From assembly GCA_948467645.1 (NCBI GenBank), contig CAOKFD010000009.1, forward strand, positions 1-57,281: DNA of 57,281 bases. Direction: 5' to 3'. Both the position numbers and the translations under genes were made by a program. Below, piece by piece: positions 26,390 through 34,741 of this stretch; position 1 is the first letter of the stretch; the number at the start of each line of letters is the position of its first letter. The stretch is from Fimadaptatus sp948467645 (GTDB lineage Bacteria > Bacillota > Clostridia > Christensenellales > Aristaeellaceae). Below the pieces are notes generated by a model, which saw nothing but the letters and a program-made list of their open reading frames with translations, did no database searches and had not been told where the DNA came from.

Positions 26390-28621
26390 TCAGATCGACT
26401 CGTGGAAGGTACGGGATATTACCTCGCGCTGCTGCTCGCGGCTGAGCTTATAGAAGTTGACCGCATAGCCCGACACGCGAATGGTCAGGTTGGGGTACTT
26501 TTCGGGATGCTCATACGCCGCCATCAGCGTCTCGCGATTGAGCACGTTTACGTTCAGGTGGTGTGCATTCTGACCGAAATAGCCGCCCATTATCGTAACC
26601 AGATTGTTCACGCGCTCGTCGTCGGCCTTGCCCAGCGCGCCGGGAGTGATCGAGAACGTATTGGATATTCCGTCGCGGCAATAGGCATAGCTGAGCTTGG
26701 CGACCGAGTTAAGCGATGCCAGTGCACCCGACACGTCGCGGCCGCTCATGGGGTTGGCGCCGGGCGCGAGCGGTTCGCCGTGGCGGCGGCCGTCGGGCGT
26801 GTTGCCGGTCTTTTTGCCGTACATTACGTTGGAGGTTATCGTCAGTATAGACAGCGTATGAGTTGCGCCGCGGTACAGCGGGAACTGCTTGAGCGCCTCG
26901 TAGAACTTCTCCACCTGCTCGCACGCGATGCTGTCCACGCGGTCATCGTCGTTGCCGTACTTGGGGAAGTCGCCCTCGATCTCAAAGTCGGTTATTATGC
27001 CGGTCTTTTCGTCGCGGATGGGCTTCACCTTGGCGTACTTGATCGCGGAAAGCGAGTCGGCCATGCAGCTCATGCCCGCTATGCCGAATGCCATCAGCCG
27101 GTGCACATCGGTATCGTGCAGCGACATCTGGCTCTTTTCATAGGCATACTTATCGTGCATGTAGTGGATGGTGTTCATGGCCGAAACGTAGGTCTTGGCC
27201 AGCCACGGACGATAGAAGTCCATGCGGCGGCATACCTCGTCATAGTCCAGATATTCGCCGTCGTACACCGGCATTTCGGGGCCGACCTGCTCCAGCTTTA
27301 TCTCGTCGCGGCCGCCGTTGAGCGCCATCAGCATCAGCTTTGCAAGGTTGGCGCGCGCACCGAAGAACTGCATGTCCTTGCCCACGCGCATGGCCGATAC
27401 GCAGCACGCAATCGCATAGTCGTCGCCATAGCACGGGCGCATTACGTCGTCGTTCTCGTACTGAATCGCGTCTGTGTCGATCGATACCTTGGCGATGAAC
27501 TTCTTCCAGTTTTCAGGCAGTTTTTCGCTCCACAGCACGGTCAGGTTCGGCTCTGCCGCCGGGTTCAGATTGTACAGCGTGTTCAGCATACGATAGCTGT
27601 TTTTAGTTACCATGTGGCGGCCATCCTCGCCCACGCCGCCGACTGCCTCGGTGATCCACATCGGGTCGCCGCCGAACAGCTCGTTATAGTCGGGCGTACG
27701 CAGGTGGCGCGCCATGCGCAGGTGCAGCACGAAATCGTCCATGACCTCCTGCGCCTGAGTTTCGGTCATAAGACCCGCATTTATGTCGCGCTCGAAGTAT
27801 ATATCAAGGAATGTGGACGTGCGGCCCAGGCTCATCGCCGCGCCGTTCTGCTCCTTGATGGCGGCGAGGTAGGCCATATACAGCCACTGCACCGCTTCCT
27901 TGGCGTTTTCGGCGGGACGGGTTATGTCGAAGCCGTATGACGCGCCCAGCGTTATCATGTCCTTGAGCGCCTTTATCTGATCGGACAGCTCCTCGGCGCA
28001 GCGAATTTCCTTTTCGGTGGTAGGCACTTCGCCCAGCTTGTCCTTGTCCTTCTGCTTTTCCTCAATCAGGCGGTTAACGCCGTACAGCGCCACGCGGCGA
28101 TAGTCGCCGATGATGCGGCCGCGGCCGTATGCGTCGGGCAGGCCGGTCAGCAGTCCGACGTGACGTGCCTCGCGTACATCTTTGGTATAGGCAGAGAACA
28201 CGCCGTCGTTGTGGGTCTTGTGATACTTGAATTCTTCCTCGATTTTGGGCGATACCTGATAGCCGTACTGCTTGCACGCCTCGCGCACCATTCGCATACC
28301 GCCGAACGGGTTGCACGCGCGCTTGAGCGGCTCGTCGGTCTGAAGGCCGACTATGATTTCGTTGTCTTTGTCCAGATAGCCCGGCCCGAACGCAGTGCTG
28401 GTGATTACGGTTTCGGTATCGATTTTGAGCACGCCGCCTTTTTCGCGCTCTTTTGCCAGCAGCGCGTCAAACTTTTCGCGCAATGCGGTCGTGCGGGGCG
28501 TAGCCTTAGTAAGGAAGGAGCCGTCGCCGTCATAGGGCGTATAGTTTTTTTGAATAAAGTCGCGGACGTTTATTTCGGTTTCCCAGATGCCACTTTTGAA
28601 GCTTTCCCATGCGTTTGCCAT
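26390..28621 (-). CDS. pflB: Formate C-acetyltransferase (pyruvate formate-lyase)
   Basis: A 743-residue glycyl-radical enzyme converting pyruvate and CoA to acetyl-CoA and formate. The catalytic pair is C406-C407 (AIACCVSAMRVG) and the radical glycine is G718 in RVSGYAVNFYKL. The start is ATG 28621, preceded by GGAGGAAACATA; the frame extends upstream through the leader, but those codons have no binding site. The length is close to the usual 750-760. A ZTP riboswitch with a terminator precedes it, tying expression to Z-nucleotide (10-formyl-folate shortage), which fits formate as the one-carbon donor. Confidence 0.98.
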   Translation of the reverse strand: MANAWESFKSGIWETEINVRDFIQKNYTPYDGDGSFLTKATPRTTALREKFDALLAKEREKGGVLKIDTETVITSTAFGPGYLDKDNEIIVGLQTDEPLKRACNPFGGMRMVREACKQYGYQVSPKIEEEFKYHKTHNDGVFSAYTKDVREARHVGLLTGLPDAYGRGRIIGDYRRVALYGVNRLIEEKQKDKDKLGEVPTTEKEIRCAEELSDQIKALKDMITLGASYGFDITRPAENAKEAVQWLYMAYLAAIKEQNGAAMSLGRTSTFLDIYFERDINAGLMTETQAQEVMDDFVLHLRMARHLRTPDYNELFGGDPMWITEAVGGVGEDGRHMVTKNSYRMLNTLYNLNPAAEPNLTVLWSEKLPENWKKFIAKVSIDTDAIQYENDDVMRPCYGDDYAIACCVSAMRVGKDMQFFGARANLAKLMLMALNGGRDEIKLEQVGPEMPVYDGEYLDYDEVCRRMDFYRPWLAKTYVSAMNTIHYMHDKYAYEKSQMSLHDTDVHRLMAFGIAGMSCMADSLSAIKYAKVKPIRDEKTGIITDFEIEGDFPKYGNDDDRVDSIACEQVEKFYEALKQFPLYRGATHTLSILTITSNVMYGKKTGNTPDGRRHGEPLAPGANPMSGRDVSGALASLNSVAKLSYAYCRDGISNTFSITPGALGKADDERVNNLVTIMGGYFGQNAHHLNVNVLNRETLMAAYEHPEKYPNLTIRVSGYAVNFYKLSREQQREVISRTFHESI

Positions 28622-28677
28622 TATGTTTCCTCCTGTTGGTGTCGTGCTGTCTCTTTTAACGTTCAGATATTTGAACG

Positions 28678-28719
28678 AAAAAAAGGACAGCATCGCGTTA
28701 CTTAGTTGCGACACTGCCC
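28678..28719 (-). terminator. Expression-platform terminator of the ZTP riboswitch
   Basis: On the minus strand GGGCAGTGTCGC pairs over 12 bp (three G-U pairs) with GCGATGCTGTCC and is followed by seven T. Its 5' strand begins with the GGGC of the aptamer's conserved CUGGGC, so ligand-bound aptamer and terminator exclude each other. Transcription is ON when ligand is bound. Confidence 0.88.
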
Positions 28720-28820
28720 AGACGGTCGGCACGCAAACGCAGCGGCGCGCGCTGCATCTGCGAATCAATCTGACCCGCTCCCCGGTGGTTCCCCACCTTA
28801 TTATCCGTCAGTCGCGGGAG
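28717..28820 (-). ncRNA. ZTP/ZMP riboswitch (pfl motif) upstream of pflB
   Basis: Minus-strand leader RNA with all landmarks of the pfl/ZTP aptamer: CGCGACTGACGGA at the 5' side, the stem-loop GGTGGGGAACCACC, CGGGGAGC next to it, and the 3' block GCCGACCGTCTGGGC that forms the pseudoknot. CCCGC...GCGGG forms the closing stem. A variable insert of about 40 nt lies between the two halves. In this class binding of ZMP or ZTP reports low 10-formyl-tetrahydrofolate. The motif was named after its occurrence before pfl genes. Confidence 0.92.
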
Positions 28821-28835
28821 ATATTCTGTGCTATC

Positions 28836-28864
28836 ATGATACCATAGACCGTCTTTAGAAACAA
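28836..28864 (-). promoter_or_regulatory. Promoter of the riboswitch-pflBA operon
   Basis: TTGTTT, 17 bp, TATCAT on the minus strand; transcription would begin about 10 nt before the aptamer. Confidence 0.65.
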
Positions 28865-28990
28865 GCGAGTTTGTATTAGCATTTGGTATACGTCCGCATG
28901 AGGCGAAGTTAAAATAGCGGTCGGGCCGTATACGGCGCGCCCGCGTATGCGCGCACATGATTTTATTTTGACAAAGTTCATCATTTTTTC

Positions 28991-29019
28991 TTTACTTTTG
29001 GAGTAGTTCACGTTATAAT
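28991..29019 (+). promoter_or_regulatory. Promoter of the sugar isomerase-like gene
   Basis: TTTACT, 17 bp, TATAAT on the plus strand, 70 bp before the start codon. A nearby TTGACA at 28967 is too far from this -10. Confidence 0.65.
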
Positions 29020-29088
29020 GTGGTCAATGTGGTTTATGTCGTTTGATAGATTTACCGGCGCAGCGCGACTATAGAAGGAGGATTTCGC

Positions 29089-29865
29089 ATGAAACTTGGT
29101 CTTTGTACAGGTTTTGACAATCTGGAGCTTGCTGCAAAAATCGGCTTTGATTACATCGAATGCGCTTTCAGCATACTGGCCGCCATGCCGGATGAGGATT
29201 ATCAAAGGCTGCTGGCGCGCAAGGACGCTTTCCCGATACCGGTATCCAAGGCGAACCTGTTTTTACCCGGCGACATCACTCCCATAGGGCCGGACGCATC
29301 CGAAAGGGCGCAGCGCGAATATCTGGACCGCGCATTCGGCCGCGCGCACGCAATCGGCGTAAAGCTGGTCGTATTCGGCAGCGGGCGCGCGCGCAAGGTG
29401 CCTGAGGGCTGGAGTTATGCGCGCGCATGGCGGCAGCTAACCGACTTTTTGGACGTCGCGGCGGAATACGCGCTTAAGTACGACGTGGTGATCGCGCTGG
29501 AGCCGCTGCGCAGCGTGGAATGCAACCTGCTCAATTACGTCACCGAGGCCACGGCGCTATGCGGCATAGTGAATCACCCTTACATAACCGTACTGGGCGA
29601 CACTTTCCACATGCTGAGCGGCCATGAGCCGCTGGAAAGCCTTACAAAGGCGGGCGAAAAGCTGTCGCACGTCCACATAAGCCACACACTGCCCGATATG
29701 AGCAAGCGCATACTCCCGCGCAGCGGCGATGGGGAAAACTACGCCGAATACATAAACCTGCTTAAGGACATGAACTATGCCGGCGACATAAGCATCGAAG
29801 CGTGGGGCAACGATCTCGAAAAAGATGGTCGCGCAGCAGTGGAATGCATAAAGCCCTTGCTGTGA
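29089..29865 (+). CDS. Sugar phosphate isomerase/epimerase-like TIM-barrel protein
   Basis: A 258-residue member of the AP_endonuc_2 (xylose isomerase-like TIM barrel) family. Metal ligands expected in the family are visible: Glu in VIALEPLRSVECNLLNY, Asp/His in VLGDTFHML, His in LSHVHISHT, and Glu in GDISIEAWG. Members are ketose 3-epimerases, inosose isomerases or hydroxypyruvate isomerases; which one is not decidable here. It is a single gene with its own promoter (GAAGGAGG before ATG) and terminator, upstream of ABC system 3. Confidence 0.88.
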   Translation: MKLGLCTGFDNLELAAKIGFDYIECAFSILAAMPDEDYQRLLARKDAFPIPVSKANLFLPGDITPIGPDASERAQREYLDRAFGRAHAIGVKLVVFGSGRARKVPEGWSYARAWRQLTDFLDVAAEYALKYDVVIALEPLRSVECNLLNYVTEATALCGIVNHPYITVLGDTFHMLSGHEPLESLTKAGEKLSHVHISHTLPDMSKRILPRSGDGENYAEYINLLKDMNYAGDISIEAWGNDLEKDGRAAVECIKPLL

Positions 29866-29884
29866 CAGTTTGAATAACTTTTTT

Positions 29885-29919
29885 ACGCGCAGGATCGGCG
29901 CATCGCCCTTCCTGCGCGT
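29885..29919 (+). terminator. Intrinsic terminator of the isomerase-like gene
   Basis: ACGCGCAGGA and TCCTGCGCGT form a 10-bp perfect stem followed by TATTTATGTTTT. Confidence 0.8.
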
Positions 29920-30067
29920 TATTTATGTTTTAAATTTACATTTATCGTATGTCACTTCAAGCATTATACAAGATCATATTCAGAGCTACTTTCTCGTTTT
30001 AGATGATCAAATTCAGCGTCACGCAGAATAATTTGATTAATTTTCATAATGGTAGTTTTAATTTATA

Positions 30068-30096
30068 TTGTGTCTTGAAAAGAATGGTGTTATAAT
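30068..30096 (+). promoter_or_regulatory. Promoter of ABC system 3
   Basis: TTGTGT, 17 bp, perfect TATAAT, 55 bp before the binding protein start. The upstream AT-rich stretch contains a loose inverted pair (ATCAAATT at about 30007 and AATTTGAT at about 30030) that could bind a regulator. Confidence 0.7.
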
Positions 30097-30151
30097 ACGG
30101 GTAACAAAAGGTTTCTAACGATTTGTAATAAATAAAAGGAGGCTTTTACTC

Positions 30152-31714
30152 ATGAAGAAACTCGTCGCTTTGGTTCTTGCACTTCTCACGCTGGCCATGC
30201 CCTGCCTTTCCATGGCCGTAGAGTATCCCGTCAACGCGGATGAAACCGTCGTGATCTGGAAAGTGCTCGACGGTTCCATCGCCGAGGGCGGCTACACCAC
30301 CTCGATGGACACGCCCGGTTTCAAGGCGTGGGTAGAAGCCGCCGGCATAAATGTGACGCTTCAGGAATATGCCGACAATAACGCGCTGCTGCTGGCCATC
30401 GCCGGCGCGTCCACGCTGCCCGACGCGTACATGATAAACAAGTCTTCCTATGCGGGCGGCGTCATGGGCATGGTGGCCGACGACATAACCATAGAGATCA
30501 CCCCCGAGATGCTGACCGAAAACGCCCCCGATTACTGGGAGTACGTAAACAATGACACCTACCTGAGCGAGATCGTTCAGATAGACGGCAGCATGTACGG
30601 TCTGGCCGGCCACGTATTCGAGCCCGGCTCGGTATACCGTTACTGGCGCGGCCTGTTCTATCGCGGCGATTTGCTTGAAAAGGTCAACAAGGAAGTGCCC
30701 AAGACCGCCGACGAGCTTTACGAGCTGCTGGTCGCGCTAAAGGGTCTGGACGGCGTGACCACGCCCATGGTGTTCCAGGGCAAGGACGACCTGCGCGAAT
30801 CGCTGCGCAACGGCGATCTGACCAGCCCCTTCGGTCTGGTATGCGCGGACGACTATCAGGTGGACGGCAAGTGGCACTTCGGCGCATACGAGCCGGAGTA
30901 CAAGGAAGTACTGCGCTTTGTCAAGAAGCTCTTTGACGAGGGCCTGATAAGCGTCGACTATCTGTCGATGGAAGGCTCCGTAGCGCAGGCCGCCATATGC
31001 AACGGCGAAGCGGGCGCATTCTACGGCAACAACTCCCGCCTCAACACGTTCAAAAATTCGCTCAAGGACGGCGAGTACTTCGTTCCCGGCGCGCCCCTGC
31101 AGACCGCCGACGGCCAGCGCGCCATGTACTCCTACGCCGATCCCATGGTGGCGCCCGGCGACGCCATGTACATCACCCCGGACTGCAAAAACCCCGAATT
31201 GGTGCTCAAGCTGTACAACTTCCTGTACACCGAAAAGGGCCGCCTGATCCGCGACATGGGCATAGAGGGCGAATCCTATACCATGGTCGACGGCGTGCCC
31301 ACCTACACCGATCTTGTTACCCATAACCCGGACGGCTATTCGCTGGACGGCGTGGCCCGCTCCTACGCGCTAATCAACTGGCCGGGCATACACGGCGACA
31401 ACCAGCTGCGCCAGCGCCATCCGGAGCAGACGCAGGTCGACGCATACATGCTGTGGGGCGACACCGACCACGATAAGTACGTCGTTTCCCCCGAGGACGT
31501 GGTGCTGGATGAATACACCGACGAGTACGCGAGCCTGTGGATAGATATAGAGCTGTACATCAACGAGAGCCGCGCGAAGTTCATAAACGGCGAGCTGGAC
31601 ATAGACAAGGATTGGGACAATTACATCTCGACCCTTCAGACGATGGGCATGGATCGCGTTTATGAGATCAAGCAGCAGACCTTGGACGCATACGCCACCG
31701 CGTTCGACGGCTAA
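30152..31714 (+). CDS. Extracellular solute-binding protein (ABC system 3)
   Basis: A 520-residue secreted binding protein. Signal peptide MKKLVALVLALLTLAMPCLS with probable cleavage after SMA; the Cys follows Pro and is not a lipobox. Unlike systems 1 and 2 there is no DxNGxxD calcium loop. A family-typical hydrophobic core (PDAYMINKSSYAGGVMGMVA) and a C-terminal Trp-rich region are present. It is the first gene of the operon, followed by a hairpin and then the two permeases, an order that allows more binding protein than permease. Confidence 0.9.
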   Translation: MKKLVALVLALLTLAMPCLSMAVEYPVNADETVVIWKVLDGSIAEGGYTTSMDTPGFKAWVEAAGINVTLQEYADNNALLLAIAGASTLPDAYMINKSSYAGGVMGMVADDITIEITPEMLTENAPDYWEYVNNDTYLSEIVQIDGSMYGLAGHVFEPGSVYRYWRGLFYRGDLLEKVNKEVPKTADELYELLVALKGLDGVTTPMVFQGKDDLRESLRNGDLTSPFGLVCADDYQVDGKWHFGAYEPEYKEVLRFVKKLFDEGLISVDYLSMEGSVAQAAICNGEAGAFYGNNSRLNTFKNSLKDGEYFVPGAPLQTADGQRAMYSYADPMVAPGDAMYITPDCKNPELVLKLYNFLYTEKGRLIRDMGIEGESYTMVDGVPTYTDLVTHNPDGYSLDGVARSYALINWPGIHGDNQLRQRHPEQTQVDAYMLWGDTDHDKYVVSPEDVVLDEYTDEYASLWIDIELYINESRAKFINGELDIDKDWDNYISTLQTMGMDRVYEIKQQTLDAYATAFDG

Positions 31715-31734
31715 CGCTAAAAGTCATGTCAGGC

Positions 31735-31758
31735 GAGGCGGGCTTTAAAACCCGCCTC
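31735..31758 (+). terminator. Intra-operon hairpin after the binding protein gene
   Basis: GAGGCGGG / CCCGCCTC with an 8-nt loop followed by TGCTTTTT. The permeases start 68 bp later with no obvious promoter, so this is probably a leaky terminator or a mRNA 3'-end stabiliser. Confidence 0.75.
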
Positions 31759-31826
31759 TGCTTTTTAAAAGCGGCGGCCCTGCCGCGCAAAGGCGCCCGC
31801 AAACGATTCTGAAAGGGAAGTTAAGT

Positions 31827-32768
31827 ATGAAACCAGTTGTCACCGCCCGTAAAAAGCCGCTCAGACTGCGGCTGAAAAAAGACATGCTGACATTCGGCGG
31901 AGCATACCTTATGGGCATACCGGTGCTCGCCTATTATATACTTTTCCATTATAAGCCGCTGTTTGGCGCAGTGATCGCGTTCAAGGATTACAAGCCGCGC
32001 AAGGGCATTTTGGCCAGCCCGTGGGTCGGATTCAAGCACTTTGAGAGCTTTTTCAATTCGTTTTACTTCGGCCGGCTTATAGGCAATACGCTGACCATCA
32101 GCATATCCAGCCTGCTGTTCACGTTCCCGATCGCGATAATATTCGCGCTGCTGGTAAATGAAATACGCAGCAACAGGTTCAAGCGCGCCGTACAGACCAT
32201 TTCGTACATGCCGCACTTTATATCCACAATAGTCGTGTGCTCCATGGTAATGCTGTTCGTGGACAGCCGCGGCTTCATAGTATGGATAATAGAAGCTATG
32301 GGCTTTAAAGTGGGTCAAAGCCTGCTCAACTTTCCCAGCGCGTTCGTGCCGATATACATCGTTTCGGACATATGGCAGCAGACCGGCTGGAACTGCATAA
32401 TATACCTTGCGGCGCTGGGCAGCATAGACCCCGAGCTTTACGAGGCGGCGCGCATAGACGGCGCAAACCGCTGGAAACAGACGATACACGTCACCCTGCC
32501 CGGAATACTGCCGACGATAATACTGCTGCTCATTCTGCGAATCGGCTCCATGATGAACGTCGGACATGAAAAGATAATACTGCTGTACAACGACTATACG
32601 ATGGAAACGGCGGACGTCATTTCCTCATACGTATACCGGCGCGGCATGATAAAGGGCGACTATTCCTTCTCCGCCGCGGTGGGCCTGTTCAACTCGGTCA
32701 TAAACTTCGCCATGGTGGTAATAGCAAACCGCATAAGCAATAAGACGATCGGCAGCGGCATCTTCTAA
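31827..32768 (+). CDS. Carbohydrate ABC transporter permease, LplB-like (system 3)
   Basis: A 313-residue MalF-like permease: PLFGAVIAFKDYKPRKGILA near residue 50, EAA loop EAARIDGANRWKQTIHVTLP, and about six helices. Preceded by AAAGGGAAG. It forms the channel with the next gene. Confidence 0.94.
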   Translation: MKPVVTARKKPLRLRLKKDMLTFGGAYLMGIPVLAYYILFHYKPLFGAVIAFKDYKPRKGILASPWVGFKHFESFFNSFYFGRLIGNTLTISISSLLFTFPIAIIFALLVNEIRSNRFKRAVQTISYMPHFISTIVVCSMVMLFVDSRGFIVWIIEAMGFKVGQSLLNFPSAFVPIYIVSDIWQQTGWNCIIYLAALGSIDPELYEAARIDGANRWKQTIHVTLPGILPTIILLLILRIGSMMNVGHEKIILLYNDYTMETADVISSYVYRRGMIKGDYSFSAAVGLFNSVINFAMVVIANRISNKTIGSGIF

Positions 32769-32785
32769 GGAGGGAGACGGAAATT

Positions 32786-33721
32786 ATGCTCAATACGGCA
32801 AAGGAAGCACGCCCGAAGGCGTCCGGAAAAAGCTCTCTCGATCAGGAAGGCCCCGGCTACCGGCTGTTCAGCGCGCTCAACATAGTTATAATGTGTCTGG
32901 TCATACTTATCACTCTGTACCCGGTTTATTACGTAGTGGCGGCGTCCGTTTCGGAAGCCGACCTGCTGATGCGCCACGGCGGGCTGCTGCTGTACCCCTT
33001 GGGCAAGCTGAACGTATTTTCATACGAGCTCGTGTTCCGCAACCCCATGGTACTGGGCGGATTTGCAAATACGTTTTTCGTACTTATCGTGGGACTATGC
33101 TTTAACATGGTGCTGACGTGCATAGGCGCTTATCTGCTCGCGCTCAAAGGCTCCATGTTTACGCGCCCGCTCGCGCTGCTCATACTTTTCACAATGTACT
33201 TTAGCGGCGGCATGATACCCGCCTACATGAACGTGCGCGATTTGGGCATGATCGATTCGCTTTGGGCGCTGATAATCCCCGGCGCGATCAATACATATAA
33301 TATGATGATAATGCGCTCCGCGTTTGCGGCGGTGCCGGATACGCTGTACGAGGCGGCTCATCTGGACGGCGCTACCCACATACGGATACTCAGCCAAATC
33401 TACCTGCCGCTAAGCGGCGCAACGCTTGCGGTCATGGTGCTGTACTACGGCGTAGGCCACTGGAACAGCTGGTTCAACGCATCCATATATATATCCGATA
33501 CGACCAAGTACCCGCTCCAGCTGGTGCTGCGCCAGATACTGATGCTCAATCAGAATTCACAGCTTCAGGCCTCGGTCACGGACAACGGCGAGCTGGCAAA
33601 ATACGCCGATCAGGTCAAGTACGCACTGATAGTGGTTTCCTCCGCGCCCATACTGCTGCTCTATCCCTTCCTGCAAAAGTTCTTCACAAAGGGCGTAATG
33701 GTAGGCGCACTAAAGGGCTAA
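32786..33721 (+). CDS. Carbohydrate ABC transporter permease, YtcP/LplC-like (system 3)
   Basis: A 311-residue MalG-like permease; the EAA loop is EAAHLDGATHIRILSQIYLP and the C-terminus KFFTKGVMVGALKG. Starts 18 bp after the previous stop, with AAGGAGGG as binding site. Last gene of the operon, followed by a strong terminator. Confidence 0.94.
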   Translation: MLNTAKEARPKASGKSSLDQEGPGYRLFSALNIVIMCLVILITLYPVYYVVAASVSEADLLMRHGGLLLYPLGKLNVFSYELVFRNPMVLGGFANTFFVLIVGLCFNMVLTCIGAYLLALKGSMFTRPLALLILFTMYFSGGMIPAYMNVRDLGMIDSLWALIIPGAINTYNMMIMRSAFAAVPDTLYEAAHLDGATHIRILSQIYLPLSGATLAVMVLYYGVGHWNSWFNASIYISDTTKYPLQLVLRQILMLNQNSQLQASVTDNGELAKYADQVKYALIVVSSAPILLLYPFLQKFFTKGVMVGALKG

Positions 33722-33736
33722 AAACTTGTGCTATGC

Positions 33737-33775
33737 AAAAACGATTCCCGGATCGAGTTCGGGAATCGTTTTTTT
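33737..33775. terminator. Strong bidirectional terminator
   Basis: AAAAACGATTCCCG pairs with CGGGAATCGTTTTT around a 9-nt loop, with T run on both strands. It separates ABC system 3 from the converging ECF/MoxR operon. Confidence 0.93.
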
Positions 33776-33780
33776 GCGCA

Positions 33781-34317
33781 TTATCGATCGTTTACCATTA
33801 GCCCGGCCTTATCCATAGTGACGACCAGCACCGGAATCAGCGCCAGCTGCATTATTATTCCGGGTATGGCGTTGATCACCGCGCCCGTCAAAAAAAGCGT
33901 CCATGTAAAGCTGTTGCCCGAAAGTCCGGCCAGCAGCGCCTGCACAGCGCCCCACACCACGCGCCCTGCGATCATGGAAATCAGCAGCGCCGCGTATATC
34001 ATCCACTTTTTGCGCGGCAGGCGGCTGTAAAGCAGCCCCGCCATGCCGCCATATACCGCCAGCTCAAACGCCATGGCGATCGCCGCCGGGAACATCGCGG
34101 GCATACCGAACATAACCGACCTGAGCAGCGGCGATATGAAGCCCACCGCCACGCCCCACGGCCAGCCGCACATAAAGCCGCACAGCAGCGCCGGTATGTG
34201 CATCGGGCACAGCATGGCGCCGATTTCCGGGATCTGGCCGGTCACAAATGGCAGTATGAGCGCGATCGCCATGTACAGCGCCGAATACGTTAGCTTTCGC
34301 AGCTGCGTAGAGTTCAT
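33781..34317 (-). CDS. ECF transporter S component
   Basis: A 178-residue integral membrane protein with about six helices. The N-terminal pattern (LTYSALYMAIALILPFVTGQ, then MLCPMHIPALLCGFMCGWPW) is typical of energy-coupling-factor substrate-binding subunits, which capture vitamins or metals and share an EcfAAT module encoded elsewhere. The substrate is unknown. Its ATG overlaps the stop of the DUF3842 gene by 4 bp (ATGA), so translation is coupled. Last gene of a five-gene operon; a BtuF-like lipoprotein two genes upstream suggests cobalamin or another corrinoid-like ligand, but that is inference. Confidence 0.86.
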   Translation of the reverse strand: MNSTQLRKLTYSALYMAIALILPFVTGQIPEIGAMLCPMHIPALLCGFMCGWPWGVAVGFISPLLRSVMFGMPAMFPAAIAMAFELAVYGGMAGLLYSRLPRKKWMIYAALLISMIAGRVVWGAVQALLAGLSGNSFTWTLFLTGAVINAIPGIIMQLALIPVLVVTMDKAGLMVNDR

Positions 34318-34736
34318 TTTATCATCCCCTTATCCACAAGCTGGCGTATGTGCTCCATTGCGTCGTCTATTATTGCGGCGGAGCCCTGCATTACGCCCGC
34401 GATGTACGTGCCGCACAGGTTCATCGGAATGAGCACGCGGTACGCCGCGCTGGACGCCACGGCGTTCGCCATGGCGGGCGATATTTCGCCCATCATTGCG
34501 TCTGCGGTCGCTATGCCCAGCGCGCCCACGATTATATTGGCCGTCCGGCACGCGACCGCGACCGCGTTTTCGCCCGTGGCCAGCATGTCCGCGCAACCGC
34601 TGCCCATCATGTTCTGCGTCGCCGCGCTGTTCGTGCCCACTGCGGTGATCGTCGCGTCCGGGCATATCCGGCGTATATTTTCCACAAGCTTGCGGCCCAG
34701 TCTGCCGCCCTGACCGTCTATTACGAGTATGTTCAT
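34314..34736 (-). CDS. DUF3842 family protein
   Basis: A 140-residue soluble protein starting MNILVIDGQGGRLGRKLVEN, a nucleotide-binding-like Rossmann opening, with IIVGALGIATADAMMGEISP and SSAAYRVLIPMNLCGTYIAG later. This matches DUF3842, whose function is unknown. Several conserved Cys and Gly residues (GSGCADM, NLCGTYIAG) could bind a ligand. GTG at 34745 overlaps the previous stop, but GGAGGG is placed correctly for ATG 34736. Its tight coupling to an ECF S component suggests a role in handling the imported ligand. Confidence 0.82.
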   Translation of the reverse strand: MNILVIDGQGGRLGRKLVENIRRICPDATITAVGTNSAATQNMMGSGCADMLATGENAVAVACRTANIIVGALGIATADAMMGEISPAMANAVASSAAYRVLIPMNLCGTYIAGVMQGSAAIIDDAMEHIRQLVDKGMIK

Positions 34737-34741
34737 TGCAA

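Noticed and set aside
26402..27940. 512-codon plus-strand frame opposite pflB
   Set aside because: pflB is certain on the other strand; the frame's composition (His/Val/Arg-rich) is typical of an antisense shadow.
30007..30037. ATCAAATT...AATTTGAT inverted pair as an operator of ABC system 3
   Set aside because: The half-sites are AT-rich and widely spaced, so chance occurrence is likely; mentioned only under the promoter.
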